A stretch of 64,000 bases of DNA from Hymenobacter jeollabukensis (GTDB lineage: Bacteria > Bacteroidota > Bacteroidia > Cytophagales > Hymenobacteraceae). Within the stretch, counting starts at the first letter, position 1. Every line of letters starts with the position of its first letter. The notes below the pieces were generated by a model. It saw only the letters and a program-made list of their open reading frames with translations. It had not been told where the DNA came from and made no database searches. Where the stretch lies: the NCBI RefSeq assembly GCF_005771675.1, contig NZ_VAJM01000003.1:124001-188000 (forward strand), written 5' to 3'. Below are positions 1-8,288 of this stretch, piece by piece. Position numbers and translations under genes: made by a program.

Positions 1-34
1 CTCTTTTCCCAACCAACTCTCCTAATCACTGTTC

Positions 35-2494
35 ATGCTTAACAAGTACTCCGCCCTCGGGCTGGCCCTGCTCGGCAGCCTGACTGCCCAAGCCCAGGAT
101 GGCGCCCGCGTCGGCGCACCCCAACTCCTGAAAGGGGCCGATGGCCAACCCGAATTCGTGCAGTTCCCCGCTGCCGCCCGTCCCCTCGATTCGCGCGTGG
201 CCCTGGCCGCCGCCCTGCCCCTTACCCAGAACGACGAGCTGCGCGTAGCGCGCACCGAAGCTGACGAGCTGGGCTTTACCCACGAGAAATTCCAGCAGTA
301 CTACAAAGGAGTGAAGGTGGAGCACGCCACCTACACCGCCCACCGCCGCAACGGCGCCGTGGAAAGCCTCAGCGGGGACTTCGAGAAGCTGCCCGAAGGC
401 CTCAGCGTGCGGCCCTCCGTGTCGGCCGAGTCGGCGCTGCAGGCGGCCATGAGCTTCGTGCGCGCCAGCAAGTACATGTGGCAGCTGCCGAACGAAGGCG
501 CTGCCGCTATGGAAACCGAAGGCAAGAGCACCTTCAAGCCGGCCGGGGAGCTGGTGCTGGTGCGCAACGCCATGAGCATGGACGCGGCCAAAGCCGGTCA
601 GCTCACCCTGGCCTGGAAGCTGGACGTGTACGCGGCCCAGCCCGTGAGCCGCGCCTACATCTACGTGGACGCCCACACCGGCGAAATCGTGATGCAGGAC
701 GCCATCATCAAGCACGCCGCCGCCACGGCTACCTTCGCCACGGCCTACAACGGCACCCGCTCGCTGGCCAACGAAACCACCACCGGCGGCTACCGCCTGC
801 GCGAGTACACCCGCGGCCTTGGCATCGAAACCTACAACGCCAAGAAGGGCAACAGCTACACCGCCGCCGTTGACTTCATCGACGCCGACAACAACTGGAC
901 GGCCGCCGAGTACAACAACGCCAACTACGACAACGTAGCCGGCGACGCCCACTTCGGTGCCCAGGCCACCTACGACTACTGGAAGAACGTGCACGGCCGC
1001 AACTCCTACGACAACGCGGGCGCCAAAATCAAGAGCTACGTGCACTTCGACGACGTACCCGGCGGCGCTGGCTACGAAAACGCCTTCTGGAACGGCTCGG
1101 TGATGACCTACGGCGACGGGGCCAGCACCTTCAAGCCGCTGACGGCCATGGACGTGTGCGGCCACGAAATCGGCCACGCCGTGTGCGAAAAGACGGCTAA
1201 CCTGACCTATCAGAACGAGTCGGGTGCCATGAACGAAGGCTTCTCCGACATCTGGGGCGCCTGCGTGGAAGCCCTGGCGGTATCGAACTACGGCCTGACC
1301 GGCAAGAGCACCTGGCTGATCGGCGAGGAAATCATGAAAGCCGGCGGCGCGCTGCGCTCCATGAGCAACCCCAACGCCTACTCCCAGCCCGACACCTACC
1401 AGGGCACCTACTGGCGCGCTACCACCTCCTCGCCCACCTCGAGCAACGACTACGGCGGAGTGCACACCAACTCGGGCGTGCTGAACTACTGGTTCTACCT
1501 GCTGGCGCAGGGCGGCTCGGGCACCAACGACAAAGGCACGGCCTTCTCGGTGGCCGGCGTAGGCATCGATGCCGCCGCTAAAATTGCCTTCCGCACCGAA
1601 AGCGTGTACCTCTCAGCTTCGTCGAACTACGCGGCTGCCCGCACGGCCGCCATTTCGGCTGCCACCGACCTCTACGGTGCTGGCTCGACGCAAGTAACGG
1701 CCGTGACCAACGCCTGGGCCGCTGTCGGTGTAGGCGCTGCTGCCGGTGGCGGCGGTGGCGGTACCACCACGTACTGCGCTTCAAACGGCTCGACGCAGTC
1801 GTACGAGTGGATTGACCTGGTGCAGCTGGGCTCGATCAACCGCGCTTCGGCTAAAGAAACCGGTGGCTACTACAACGGCACCGCTACCAGCACCTCGCTG
1901 GCGGCCGGCGCTGCGGCCACCGTCTACTTTTCGGCCGGCTTCACCAGCACGGCGTACACCGAGTACTGGAAAGTCTACATCGACTACAACAAGAACGGCG
2001 TGTTCACCGATGCCGGCGAACTGGTCGTGTCGGGCTCCTCGTCGAGCGCGGCTACGCTGAGCGGTACCTTCACGGTGCCCACCACGGCTAAAAACGGCAC
2101 GACGCGGATGCGCGTCATCATGAGCGACGCTTCGGCTACCACCAGCTGCGGCACCTTCAGCTACGGCGAAACCGAGGATTACACGGTGAACATCACCGGC
2201 GGTGCCGCCGTCGCGCCGAGCGTAGCTGGCATCAGCGGTGCTACGGCCATCGGCAACGAAGTGGCCCGCGACGCGGTGGCCTACCCGAACCCGACGGCCG
2301 GCCTGCTGACCGTGGCCCTGCCCAACAACGGCGAGCTGAAGTCGGTAAAGGTGTACGACCAGCGCGGTGCTGAGGTGAAAGTGCGCGTAGTGGCCGGTGG
2401 CCAGCTCGATGTGAGCAACCTGAAGGCCGGCATCTACCAAGTGAGCCTGTCGGATGGCCAGAAAGCCTTCCGCACCCGCTTCGTGAAGGAATAA
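35..2494 (+). CDS. Secreted M4 (thermolysin-like) zinc metalloprotease with T9SS sorting domain
   Basis: Zinc endopeptidase exported by Sec and then by the type IX secretion system. A signal peptide covers about residues 1-20 (ends AQA). An FTP/PepSY-type propeptide runs to about 225, followed by the catalytic domain with HEIGH (H377, E378, H381) and the third zinc ligand E401 in NEGFSD. A Gly-rich linker near 575 leads to a GEVED-type beta domain ending GETEDYTV. The last ~80 residues (YPNPTAGLL, AGIYQVSL) form a type A C-terminal sorting domain. All catalytic residues are present, so an active enzyme kept latent by its propeptide is expected. The start lies 34 bases inside the window, so the promoter is probably cut off. 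Substrate unknown. Confidence 0.95.
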   Translation: MLNKYSALGLALLGSLTAQAQDGARVGAPQLLKGADGQPEFVQFPAAARPLDSRVALAAALPLTQNDELRVARTEADELGFTHEKFQQYYKGVKVEHATYTAHRRNGAVESLSGDFEKLPEGLSVRPSVSAESALQAAMSFVRASKYMWQLPNEGAAAMETEGKSTFKPAGELVLVRNAMSMDAAKAGQLTLAWKLDVYAAQPVSRAYIYVDAHTGEIVMQDAIIKHAAATATFATAYNGTRSLANETTTGGYRLREYTRGLGIETYNAKKGNSYTAAVDFIDADNNWTAAEYNNANYDNVAGDAHFGAQATYDYWKNVHGRNSYDNAGAKIKSYVHFDDVPGGAGYENAFWNGSVMTYGDGASTFKPLTAMDVCGHEIGHAVCEKTANLTYQNESGAMNEGFSDIWGACVEALAVSNYGLTGKSTWLIGEEIMKAGGALRSMSNPNAYSQPDTYQGTYWRATTSSPTSSNDYGGVHTNSGVLNYWFYLLAQGGSGTNDKGTAFSVAGVGIDAAAKIAFRTESVYLSASSNYAAARTAAISAATDLYGAGSTQVTAVTNAWAAVGVGAAAGGGGGGTTTYCASNGSTQSYEWIDLVQLGSINRASAKETGGYYNGTATSTSLAAGAAATVYFSAGFTSTAYTEYWKVYIDYNKNGVFTDAGELVVSGSSSSAATLSGTFTVPTTAKNGTTRMRVIMSDASATTSCGTFSYGETEDYTVNITGGAAVAPSVAGISGATAIGNEVARDAVAYPNPTAGLLTVALPNNGELKSVKVYDQRGAEVKVRVVAGGQLDVSNLKAGIYQVSLSDGQKAFRTRFVKE

Positions 2495-2522
2495 CCGCCT
2501 TCCACTACCGTTAGGGATGATG

Positions 2523-2559
2523 AAAAGCCCGTCGCGCAGCCGCGCGGCGGGCTTTTTTT
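2523..2559 (+). terminator. Rho-independent terminator of the M4 protease gene
   Basis: A 15-bp stem (2523-2537 with 2542-2556, one G-T pair) with a 4-nt loop runs into seven T residues, 28 bases after the protease stop codon. Confidence 0.85.
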
Positions 2560-2618
2560 ATGTTTGCGGGCCCGCGGTGGTGCGTCCGTTTTGGCCAGCG
2601 CCGCGTCTGTTCCGCCCT

Positions 2619-3509
2619 ATGCACCTTGCCCTTGTTACCTGCGACGCCCTGGCTCAGTACCAGAGCACCGGCGTCGCCGACGAAGACCACCAACTCGCCG
2701 ACTACCTGCGCGCCCGCGGCCTCGATGTCACGTTTGCCTCGTGGTCGGATGCCGCGGTGCGCTGGGAGCAGTTCGACGCGGCGGTGCTGAAGTCGCCCTG
2801 GGACTACTTCGACCGCCCCGCCGAGTTTCACCGCTGGCTCGACGAGCTGGACCAGCGCGGCGTGCGCCTGCTGAACCCAACGAGCATCGTGCGGCCCAAC
2901 GCCGACAAAAGCTACCTGCGCGCCATGGAGCAGGCTGGCGTGCCCATCGTGCCGACGGTGTGGCTGCCCAAGGGCAGCCGCGTGGACACCGCCGCGCTGC
3001 TCACCGCGCTGGGCCAGCCCGAAAAGCTGGTGCTCAAGCCCACCGTGAGCGGCGGCGCCAAGGACACCTTTGCCCTCACCCCCGACGAGGCTGCCGCCGC
3101 TACCGCGCAGCTGCAGGCCCTGGTGGATGCCGGCGACTTCATGGCCCAGCCCTTCCTGCCGCAGATTCAGACGGCGGGCGAGTGGTCGTTGCTGTTTTTC
3201 GGCGGGCAGCTCAGCCACTGCCTGCGAAAGACGCCCAAGTCCGGCGACTTCCGCGTGCAGCACATGTTCGGCGGCGGCATCCACGCCGAAACGCCCCCCG
3301 CTTTCATCCAGGAGCGGGCCGCCGACATCGTGCAGCACTTCGCCCCCGGCTGCCTCTACGCCCGCGTCGACGGGGTGGAAAACGGAGAAGGCGGCTTCTG
3401 GCTGATGGAGCTGGAGCTGATCGAGCCCTTCCTCTACCTCGACTCGGCCGGCCCCGCCGCCTACGCCCGCTACGCCAACGCGCTGCTGGAGCTGCTGAGC
3501 CGCAAGTAG
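2619..3509 (+). CDS. ATP-grasp domain protein (RimK/glutathione synthetase-like fold)
   Basis: A 296-residue predicted ATP-dependent carboxylate-amine ligase. The N-terminal third is a Rossmann-like pre-ATP-grasp domain (begins MHLALVTCDAL). The middle carries the ATP-binding lysine strand KLVLKPTVSGG, and the C-terminus has the metal-binding acidic strand LMELELIEP. The frame is open upstream, but the ATG at 2619 is chosen because the earlier residues come from the protease terminator and look non-coding. Similar proteins are common in Bacteroidota as stand-alone hypothetical ATP-grasp enzymes. No partner gene is adjacent, so the substrates are unknown. The domain call is secure; the reaction is inferred from the fold. 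Confidence 0.85.
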   Translation: MHLALVTCDALAQYQSTGVADEDHQLADYLRARGLDVTFASWSDAAVRWEQFDAAVLKSPWDYFDRPAEFHRWLDELDQRGVRLLNPTSIVRPNADKSYLRAMEQAGVPIVPTVWLPKGSRVDTAALLTALGQPEKLVLKPTVSGGAKDTFALTPDEAAAATAQLQALVDAGDFMAQPFLPQIQTAGEWSLLFFGGQLSHCLRKTPKSGDFRVQHMFGGGIHAETPPAFIQERAADIVQHFAPGCLYARVDGVENGEGGFWLMELELIEPFLYLDSAGPAAYARYANALLELLSRK

Positions 3510-3529
3510 CGCCGCCGGCTCGCTCCGCC

Positions 3530-3685
3530 GTCATTGCGAGCGAAGCAATCTTTCCTCTCGCGGCACGACGGCCCAACTGGCAGAAGCCGAAAACCGCACC
3601 GCCCGAAACTGGAGTTACCGGTTTTGGGCGGTGCGGTTTGTGCCGCGAGAGGAAGGATTGCTTCGTCCTTCGTCCTCGCAATGAC
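3530..3685. repeat. Nested inverted-repeat element, family A copy 1 (MITE-like)
   Basis: The outer arms are 3530-3566 and 3640-3685. They begin and end with GTCATTGCGAG / CTCGCAATGAC and match over 37 bp, except that the right arm has 9 extra bases and a few point differences. Inside them is a second hairpin, 3591-3609 with 3621-3639 (19 bp, one mismatch), containing CCGCCCGAAAC. There is no coding potential. The same design recurs at 48805-49011. It lies between convergent genes, so it may also end transcription. Confidence 0.85.
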
Positions 3686-3747
3686 TGCTAGTGCTGCTCC
3701 CGGCCGCAAAATCCGCGTAATCCGAAAAATCCGTCGAATCCGTGGTC

Positions 3748-4533
3748 CTAGAAGCCGTGCCCAATGAACCCGCCGTCGACCGACAACGTCTGGCCGGTAA
3801 TGTAGCTGGCGGCGGGCAGGCAGAGGAAGGCCACGGCCGCAGCCACTTCCTGCGGCTCGCCGATGCGGCGCATGGGCGTGCGGCCGATGACCTCCTGGCG
3901 GTAGTCCTCGTCGCTGAGCACCCCGGCGGCCAGCGGCGTCTGGATGTACCACGGCGCGACGCAGTTGACGCGGATGCCGTCGGGCGCCCACTCGGCGGCC
4001 AGGTAGCGGGTGAGCTGCACCAGGGCGGCCTTGGTCATGCCGTACACGGCGCCGGTGCGCACGTGCGTCAGGCCCGCCACCGAGGAGATGTTGACGATGG
4101 CGCCGGCCCCGCTTGCCTTGAGCAGCGGATGCGCCAGCTGGCAGAGGCTGAAGGCCGAGTCGAGGTTGGTCTGCATCACGTGCTGGTACTCCTCGGCGGT
4201 GTACTCCGTGGTAGGCTTGCGCACGTTGGTGCCCACGTTGTTCACCAGCCCGTCGAGGCGGCCCCAGCGGGTTTGCACCGCGTTGAGCAGGGTCTGACGG
4301 CCGTCGAGGCGGCTTACGTCGCTGGGAATGGCGTGGGCATCGAGGCCCTGTTGCTGCCAGGCGGCCACGGCGGCTTCCAGCGGCTCGGGCCGCCGGGCCA
4401 CCACGACCACTGTGGCCCCGAAGCCCAGCAGCTCCTGGGCCACGGCCGCCCCGATGCCGGCCGAGGCCCCGGTGACGATGAACACGCGGTCTTGCAGCGA
4501 CCAGCGCGTGGCCGCATCAGTGGGAAAGGGCAT
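3748..4533 (-). CDS. SDR family oxidoreductase (tropinone reductase-like)
   Basis: NAD(P)-dependent short-chain dehydrogenase of 261 residues, the normal length for a classical SDR. The cofactor motif TGASAGIG is near the N-terminus, NNVG follows in the middle, and the catalytic Ser-Tyr-Lys set is NISS ... YGMTK. It ends [11 protein letters not shown], the usual SDR C-terminus. The ATG at 4533 is preferred over a GTG 10 codons upstream because MPFPTD leads straight into the first beta strand. It resembles plant-type tropinone reductase and 3-oxoacyl-ACP reductase relatives. No pathway partner is adjacent, so the substrate is unknown. Confidence 0.88.
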   Translation of the reverse strand: MPFPTDAATRWSLQDRVFIVTGASAGIGAAVAQELLGFGATVVVVARRPEPLEAAVAAWQQQGLDAHAIPSDVSRLDGRQTLLNAVQTRWGRLDGLVNNVGTNVRKPTTEYTAEEYQHVMQTNLDSAFSLCQLAHPLLKASGAGAIVNISSVAGLTHVRTGAVYGMTKAALVQLTRYLAAEWAPDGIRVNCVAPWYIQTPLAAGVLSDEDYRQEVIGRTPMRRIGEPQEVAAAVAFLCLPAASYITGQTLSVDGGFIGHGF

Positions 4534-4641
4534 AGCTCGGCGGAGAAAGGATGGAGGCAGCACGAAGCGTTGCTTCGCGTATCGTGAAATGGTCAGCGCC
4601 CGGACGTCAGCAGCAATACGTTGAGCCGCGCGCTACGGCCG

Positions 4642-5343
4642 CTACTTGATTTGGTATTCGGCTTTCAGCTCGAAGGTAGCGTAGCCGTCGTTCTGGGCGG
4701 GGTTGCCGCGCCGGCTCACGTCGTCGAGGTGGTCGGTGGTGGTGAAGGTGTAGAGGCCCTGGGCCGATATCCAGAGGCGCGGCACCACGTTGAAGCTCAG
4801 CCCGCCGCCGACGGGCGCAATCAGGGCCGTGCCGGGGTAGTCGGGCCGCTCGGGGGGCAGGAAGCCTTCGGGCACATTCGGGATGTTCACGCCCCGGTAG
4901 GCCTTGGGGTTGTAGATGGCGAAGCCCCCGCCGGCCTGCAGATAGGGCTTGATGCGGGCGTACTGGTTGCGCGTGGCGCCGTACCACGAGGGGTCGGTCA
5001 GCGGCTCGAAGCGCACGAAGCTGGTCAGCGAGAGGTTGCGGCCCCGGAATGCCAGGGCGCGCTCCAGCAGCTTGTCGGTGCCGGCCAGCTGAAACCAGGT
5101 CAGGTCGCCGCCCACGGCCCAGTGCGGGCGCCAGGTGTACACCAGCCCGGCGCTGACGGCCGGGCCCGGGCGCAGGCCGCCCAGGTCGCCGAAGTAGAGG
5201 GCCGCGCCGCCGCCGGCCGTGAGGCGCAGCGGGCCGCGGTAGAAGCCGCGGCCCTGCGCGTCGTAGTGGCGGCGGGGGCCCTGGGCCTGCGAGGCCAGCG
5301 GCGCCAGCAGGGCCGCGCCGAGGAGAAAGGAGGCTATGCGCAC
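4642..5343 (-). CDS. Outer-membrane beta-barrel protein, hypothetical
   Basis: About 233 residues with a clean signal peptide when read from the GTG at 5343 (MRIASFLLGAALLAPLASQA). The mature part alternates Gly/aromatic beta strands (LRLTAGGGAALYFGDLGG, YATFELKAEYQIK) and ends in an aromatic-rich strand typical of porin-fold proteins. The reading frame stays open upstream to 5469, but that would overlap the end of the TPR gene, so the GTG start is preferred. It lies 67 bases downstream of the TPR gene on the same strand and may share its transcript. Function unknown. Confidence 0.75.
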   Translation of the reverse strand: MRIASFLLGAALLAPLASQAQGPRRHYDAQGRGFYRGPLRLTAGGGAALYFGDLGGLRPGPAVSAGLVYTWRPHWAVGGDLTWFQLAGTDKLLERALAFRGRNLSLTSFVRFEPLTDPSWYGATRNQYARIKPYLQAGGGFAIYNPKAYRGVNIPNVPEGFLPPERPDYPGTALIAPVGGGLSFNVVPRLWISAQGLYTFTTTDHLDDVSRRGNPAQNDGYATFELKAEYQIK

Positions 5344-5375
5344 GAAATCGAAGCAATGGTGAGTGGGCCGGAGTA

Positions 5376-5395
5376 CGCCCGCCGCGCGGCGGGCG
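5376..5395. repeat. Short perfect GC palindrome between TPR and barrel genes
   Basis: A 20-bp self-complementary sequence (CGCCCGCCGC and its complement) lies between two co-oriented genes. It has no T-tract, so it is probably an mRNA processing or stability hairpin rather than a terminator. Confidence 0.5.
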
Positions 5396-5410
5396 TTGCC
5401 GGGCCCGAAC

Positions 5411-6130
5411 TTACTTAAACATGCCCTGCGGGTCGGGCAGCTTGTCCTTGAGCTGGCTGATGAGCTCAAAATCGATGCTGCTGAAGTCCAGGGTGCGGGC
5501 TTTGTGCAGGGATTCCCAGGCGCCCGGGTAGTTTTCCTGCTTGAACTGCACCCAGGCCAGCTGCTGCCAGGCGTAGGCGTTGTTGGCGTCGGCCGCGAGG
5601 GCGCGGTGCAGGTAATCGTCGGCCGTTTTCAGGTCCTTGCTCTTCTTGGTCTGCTCGAAGCGAATGAGGTAGACTCCGCCCACGTCGGTGAGTAGCTGGG
5701 CGTCGGTGGGGGCCAGGGCCAGGCCCTGGCTGAACAGCTGGAGGGCTTCGTCGGGGGAGTTGCTGGCGGTGAGCAAGCCCAGGCCGCGGTAGGGCGCGGG
5801 GTTTTTCGGGTCGAGCACCCAAGCCAGGTTGAAGCGGTAGCGGGCCGTGTCGGCCTGGCCTTCCTTGAGGTATTCGTAGGCCTTGTTGGCGAAGAACTGG
5901 CTGGCTTCGGTGCGGGAGGCAAAGCTCTGTTCGGCGCTCTGCAGGAAGGCCGCGCCCACCAGCTGCTGGGCCGCTTCGGGCGTGAGGCCGCCGAACAGCG
6001 GCAGCAGGCGCCGGGCTGCGGCGGGCACGTCGGCGGCGGTGCCTTTGGCTTTGACTTTTTGGGCCTGGGCCGGATCGGTCAGCAGCAGGCCGGCCGTGAG
6101 CAGGGAAAGCAGAAAAGGAAGTCGTTTCAT
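5411..6130 (-). CDS. Exported tetratricopeptide repeat protein
   Basis: A 239-residue protein with signal peptide MKRLPFLLSLLTAGLLLTDP (cleavage near AQAQ). The rest is alpha-helical TPR repeats, e.g. ARYRFNLAWVLDPKNPAPYR, LLTDVGGVYLIRF, and AYAWQQLAWVQFKQENYPGA with the W-LG-Y-F-A-P spacing of TPRs. TPR proteins act as protein-protein scaffolds; here it would act in the periplasm. A near-consensus TACCTTTA element lies about 40 bases upstream. It is followed by the barrel gene on the same strand. Partner unknown. Confidence 0.82.
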   Translation of the reverse strand: MKRLPFLLSLLTAGLLLTDPAQAQKVKAKGTAADVPAAARRLLPLFGGLTPEAAQQLVGAAFLQSAEQSFASRTEASQFFANKAYEYLKEGQADTARYRFNLAWVLDPKNPAPYRGLGLLTASNSPDEALQLFSQGLALAPTDAQLLTDVGGVYLIRFEQTKKSKDLKTADDYLHRALAADANNAYAWQQLAWVQFKQENYPGAWESLHKARTLDFSSIDFELISQLKDKLPDPQGMFK

Positions 6131-6332
6131 CGGTACTAACCGGGACGCAGGCGGCGCGCCCCGAGTTCCTAAAGGTACGGGGCCGGGCCGAACAGCGCCC
6201 CGCCCACCGCCAACGTCGCCGCAGCCCGATCATTGCCCGGCCTGGCCAATTCAGTGCGGGGCGACATCCGTCGGGGCGGGGCCTGCGTAGTTCGGCTGCG
6301 CCCGCACCGGGTGCGGCATTTTTTGGCTGCTT

Positions 6333-7229
6333 ATGACAATTTCCCGCTGGCTGCTCGTGCCGGCTTTGCTGGTGCTGCCGCTGCTGCTGGTAGCGGCCAA
6401 TGAACTGGCCGTGGCCCGCGCCAGCCGCCGCACGGCCGACGTGGCCTACGTGCCCGCCACCGACTCGGCCTACGACGCCACCCGCCACCGCCTCGACGTG
6501 TACGCCCCGCGCGAACCAGCTACCGCGCCGCGGCCGGTAGTGGTGTTCATTCACGGCGGCAGCTGGGCCAGCGGCAACAAGGATTTCTATAGCTACGTGG
6601 GCCGGCGCCTGGCCCGGCTGGGCGTGGTGGCCGTGGTCGTCAACTACCGCCTCGCCCCGCAAGTGCGCGTGCCGCAAATGGCCGACGACTGCGCACGCGC
6701 CGTGCTCTGGTTGCAAACCCACATCCGGGAGTACGGCGGCGACGCCGGCCGCATCTACCTCATGGGCCACTCGGCCGGCGGCGGCCTGGCCGCCTGGCTG
6801 GCCACCGATGACGCCCTCTTCGCCCGCCGCGGGCAGCCGCGCAACCCGGTGCGCGGCGTCATCCTCGACGACGCCGCCGGCCTCGACATGTACGATTACC
6901 TGCGCCGCATGGAATTTCCCGACGACCGGCAGTACCTCGCGGCTTTCGGGCCCGAGCCGGCGGGCTGGCGCGAGGCCTCGGCTCTGTATCACCTGCACGC
7001 CGGGGTGCCGCCCTTTCTGGTGTTCGTGGGCGCGAAGACCTACCCCTCCATCACCCGCAGCAACGAGAAATTCCGGCAGCGGCTGACGGCGCTGGGGGCC
7101 GCGCCGCCCTACCACGTGCTGCCCGGCAAAAAGCACGCGGCCATGGTGCTGCAGCTCTACTGGCCCGGCAACGTCATCTACCGCGAGCTGCGGGCGTTTA
7201 TCCAGGCCGACACGGCGGCGCGGTTGTAG
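6333..7229 (+). CDS. Alpha/beta hydrolase (carboxylesterase/lipase, HSL-like)
   Basis: A 298-residue esterase with an N-terminal signal-anchor (residues 7-22). The oxyanion motif HGGSW follows VVVFI, and the nucleophile elbow GHSAGG contains the catalytic Ser. A conserved LDVYAPRE strand at the start matches hormone-sensitive lipase/BD-FAE type esterases. The catalytic His is probably in the C-terminal KKHAAMV segment. It is likely anchored in or exported across the inner membrane. It is divergent from the TPR gene with about 200 bases between them. Substrate unknown, probably a small acyl ester. Confidence 0.87.
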   Translation: MTISRWLLVPALLVLPLLLVAANELAVARASRRTADVAYVPATDSAYDATRHRLDVYAPREPATAPRPVVVFIHGGSWASGNKDFYSYVGRRLARLGVVAVVVNYRLAPQVRVPQMADDCARAVLWLQTHIREYGGDAGRIYLMGHSAGGGLAAWLATDDALFARRGQPRNPVRGVILDDAAGLDMYDYLRRMEFPDDRQYLAAFGPEPAGWREASALYHLHAGVPPFLVFVGAKTYPSITRSNEKFRQRLTALGAAPPYHVLPGKKHAAMVLQLYWPGNVIYRELRAFIQADTAARL

Positions 7230-7352
7230 GTCGTTTCGGCGGGGCTGGGTGGGCAGCACGACGGTCTGCTAAACCGCTGCCTTTTTGATTGCGGTCCATT
7301 GACCCCGTCCGACTCTACTACCTGCTCCGCTGAGCAACGACGCGGCTGACTG

Positions 7353-7399
7353 GCAAAAAGCAAAGGCCGCCTCAATCCGGGGCGGCCTTTGCTTTTTGC
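7353..7399. terminator. Bidirectional terminator between esterase and PLD genes
   Basis: A perfect 19-bp stem (7353-7371 with 7381-7399) with a 9-nt loop; A-rich and T-rich ends lie on both sides. It sits between two convergent genes and can end both transcripts. Confidence 0.85.
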
Positions 7400-7414
7400 G
7401 AACTGCGGGGCTGG

Positions 7415-8119
7415 TCAGCCCTCGAACACGGCCATTTCGTGCCAGAGCTTCTCGAAGGCCCGGTCGTAGGGCTGCACCACGGCGGGGTCGTCGGTGATGA
7501 GCAGGTTTTCGAGGTTGTAGAGCGCGGCCGAGCGCGTCCAGTTGTAGCTGCCGGTGAGCACGGCGCGGTGGTCGGCCACGGCAAACTTGTGGTGCATGTG
7601 GTCGGCGGTGCGGTCGACGCGCACGGGCACGCCGGCTTGCTGCAGCTCCCGCACGTCGGAGCCCCGGTCCAGCAGCTTGTCGTTGTCGGTGATGAGGCGC
7701 ACGCGCACGCCGCGCCGGTGGGCGGCCAGCAGGGCCTCGGTCAGCCGGTCGTCGGCCACCGTGAACACGCACACGTCGAGGTGGGCGGCGGCCTGCTCGA
7801 TAAAGCGGCGGATGGCGCCCACGCACTCGTTGCCGGGGCTGAAGTACACCTGCGGCTGGTGCGCCGCCGCCCCGGGCAGCACCGCCGTGGCCCCGGCCAG
7901 CCAGTTGATGATGGCCTTGTCGAGCGGACTCGTCACCATTTCCTTGGCCAGCCCGAATACCTGCTGCCGCAACTGCGCTACGTCGCCGCCCTGCGCCACG
8001 AAGGCGGCGGTTTCGCGCTGCAGCATGGCGGCCTCCTGGGTGGAAAGCGTGGCGTCGGCCAGGGCCTGGCGGAAGCGGGTCAGCAGAACTTCGGTATCGG
8101 CGGCGGGGGAAACAGGCAT
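7415..8119 (-). CDS. Phospholipase D-like domain protein (single HKD motif)
   Basis: A 234-residue protein with one HKD motif: HHKFAVAD followed by GSYNWTRSA. This is the layout of Nuc-type nucleases and mitochondrial cardiolipin-hydrolase-like PLDs, which build the active site as dimers. Residues ~1-75 are a helical extension (QALADATLSTQEAAMLQRET) not part of the PLD fold. The ATG at 8119 (MPVSPAADTE) is preferred; a longer start at 8200 would add a Cys-rich unlikely leader. There is no clear signal peptide, so it is probably cytoplasmic. It could be a nuclease or a phospholipase; the sequence cannot decide. Confidence 0.85.
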   Translation of the reverse strand: MPVSPAADTEVLLTRFRQALADATLSTQEAAMLQRETAAFVAQGGDVAQLRQQVFGLAKEMVTSPLDKAIINWLAGATAVLPGAAAHQPQVYFSPGNECVGAIRRFIEQAAAHLDVCVFTVADDRLTEALLAAHRRGVRVRLITDNDKLLDRGSDVRELQQAGVPVRVDRTADHMHHKFAVADHRAVLTGSYNWTRSAALYNLENLLITDDPAVVQPYDRAFEKLWHEMAVFEG

Positions 8120-8240
8120 GGGGAATAAGCAGAAGCAGAAAACAGGAAGGGGCATCCGGGCAACGGCCCTGCCGAGGGGGGAGCCGTGCGCAGCTTCCAA
8201 CGGTCAGAACGGCTTTGGAAACGGGCCATCGGGTTTCTGA

Positions 8241-8277
8241 AAACGATAGGTCGATTTCCAAAAACGACCTATCGTTT
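8241..8277. terminator. Hairpin downstream of the GH1-like gene
   Basis: A perfect 13-bp stem (8241-8253 with 8265-8277) with an 11-nt loop. It lies 11 bases past the stop of the minus-strand glycosidase gene and is probably its terminator, although the T-tract is weak. Confidence 0.55.
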
Positions 8278-8288
8278 CGGTCAGGACT

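Noticed and set aside
26-1465. A 479-codon open frame antisense to the M4 protease gene
   Set aside because: It is a shadow of GC-rich codons on the other strand; it is Gly/Val/His-rich without domain order, and the plus-strand protein has intact catalytic motifs.
3530-3685. A possible CRISPR or tandem repeat array
   Set aside because: There are only two inverted arms and one inner hairpin, with no regular repeats or spacers.
5466-7259. A 597-codon minus-strand open frame covering the TPR and esterase genes
   Set aside because: It overlaps two well-supported genes in other frames and shows only Arg/Pro/Gly-rich low-complexity sequence.
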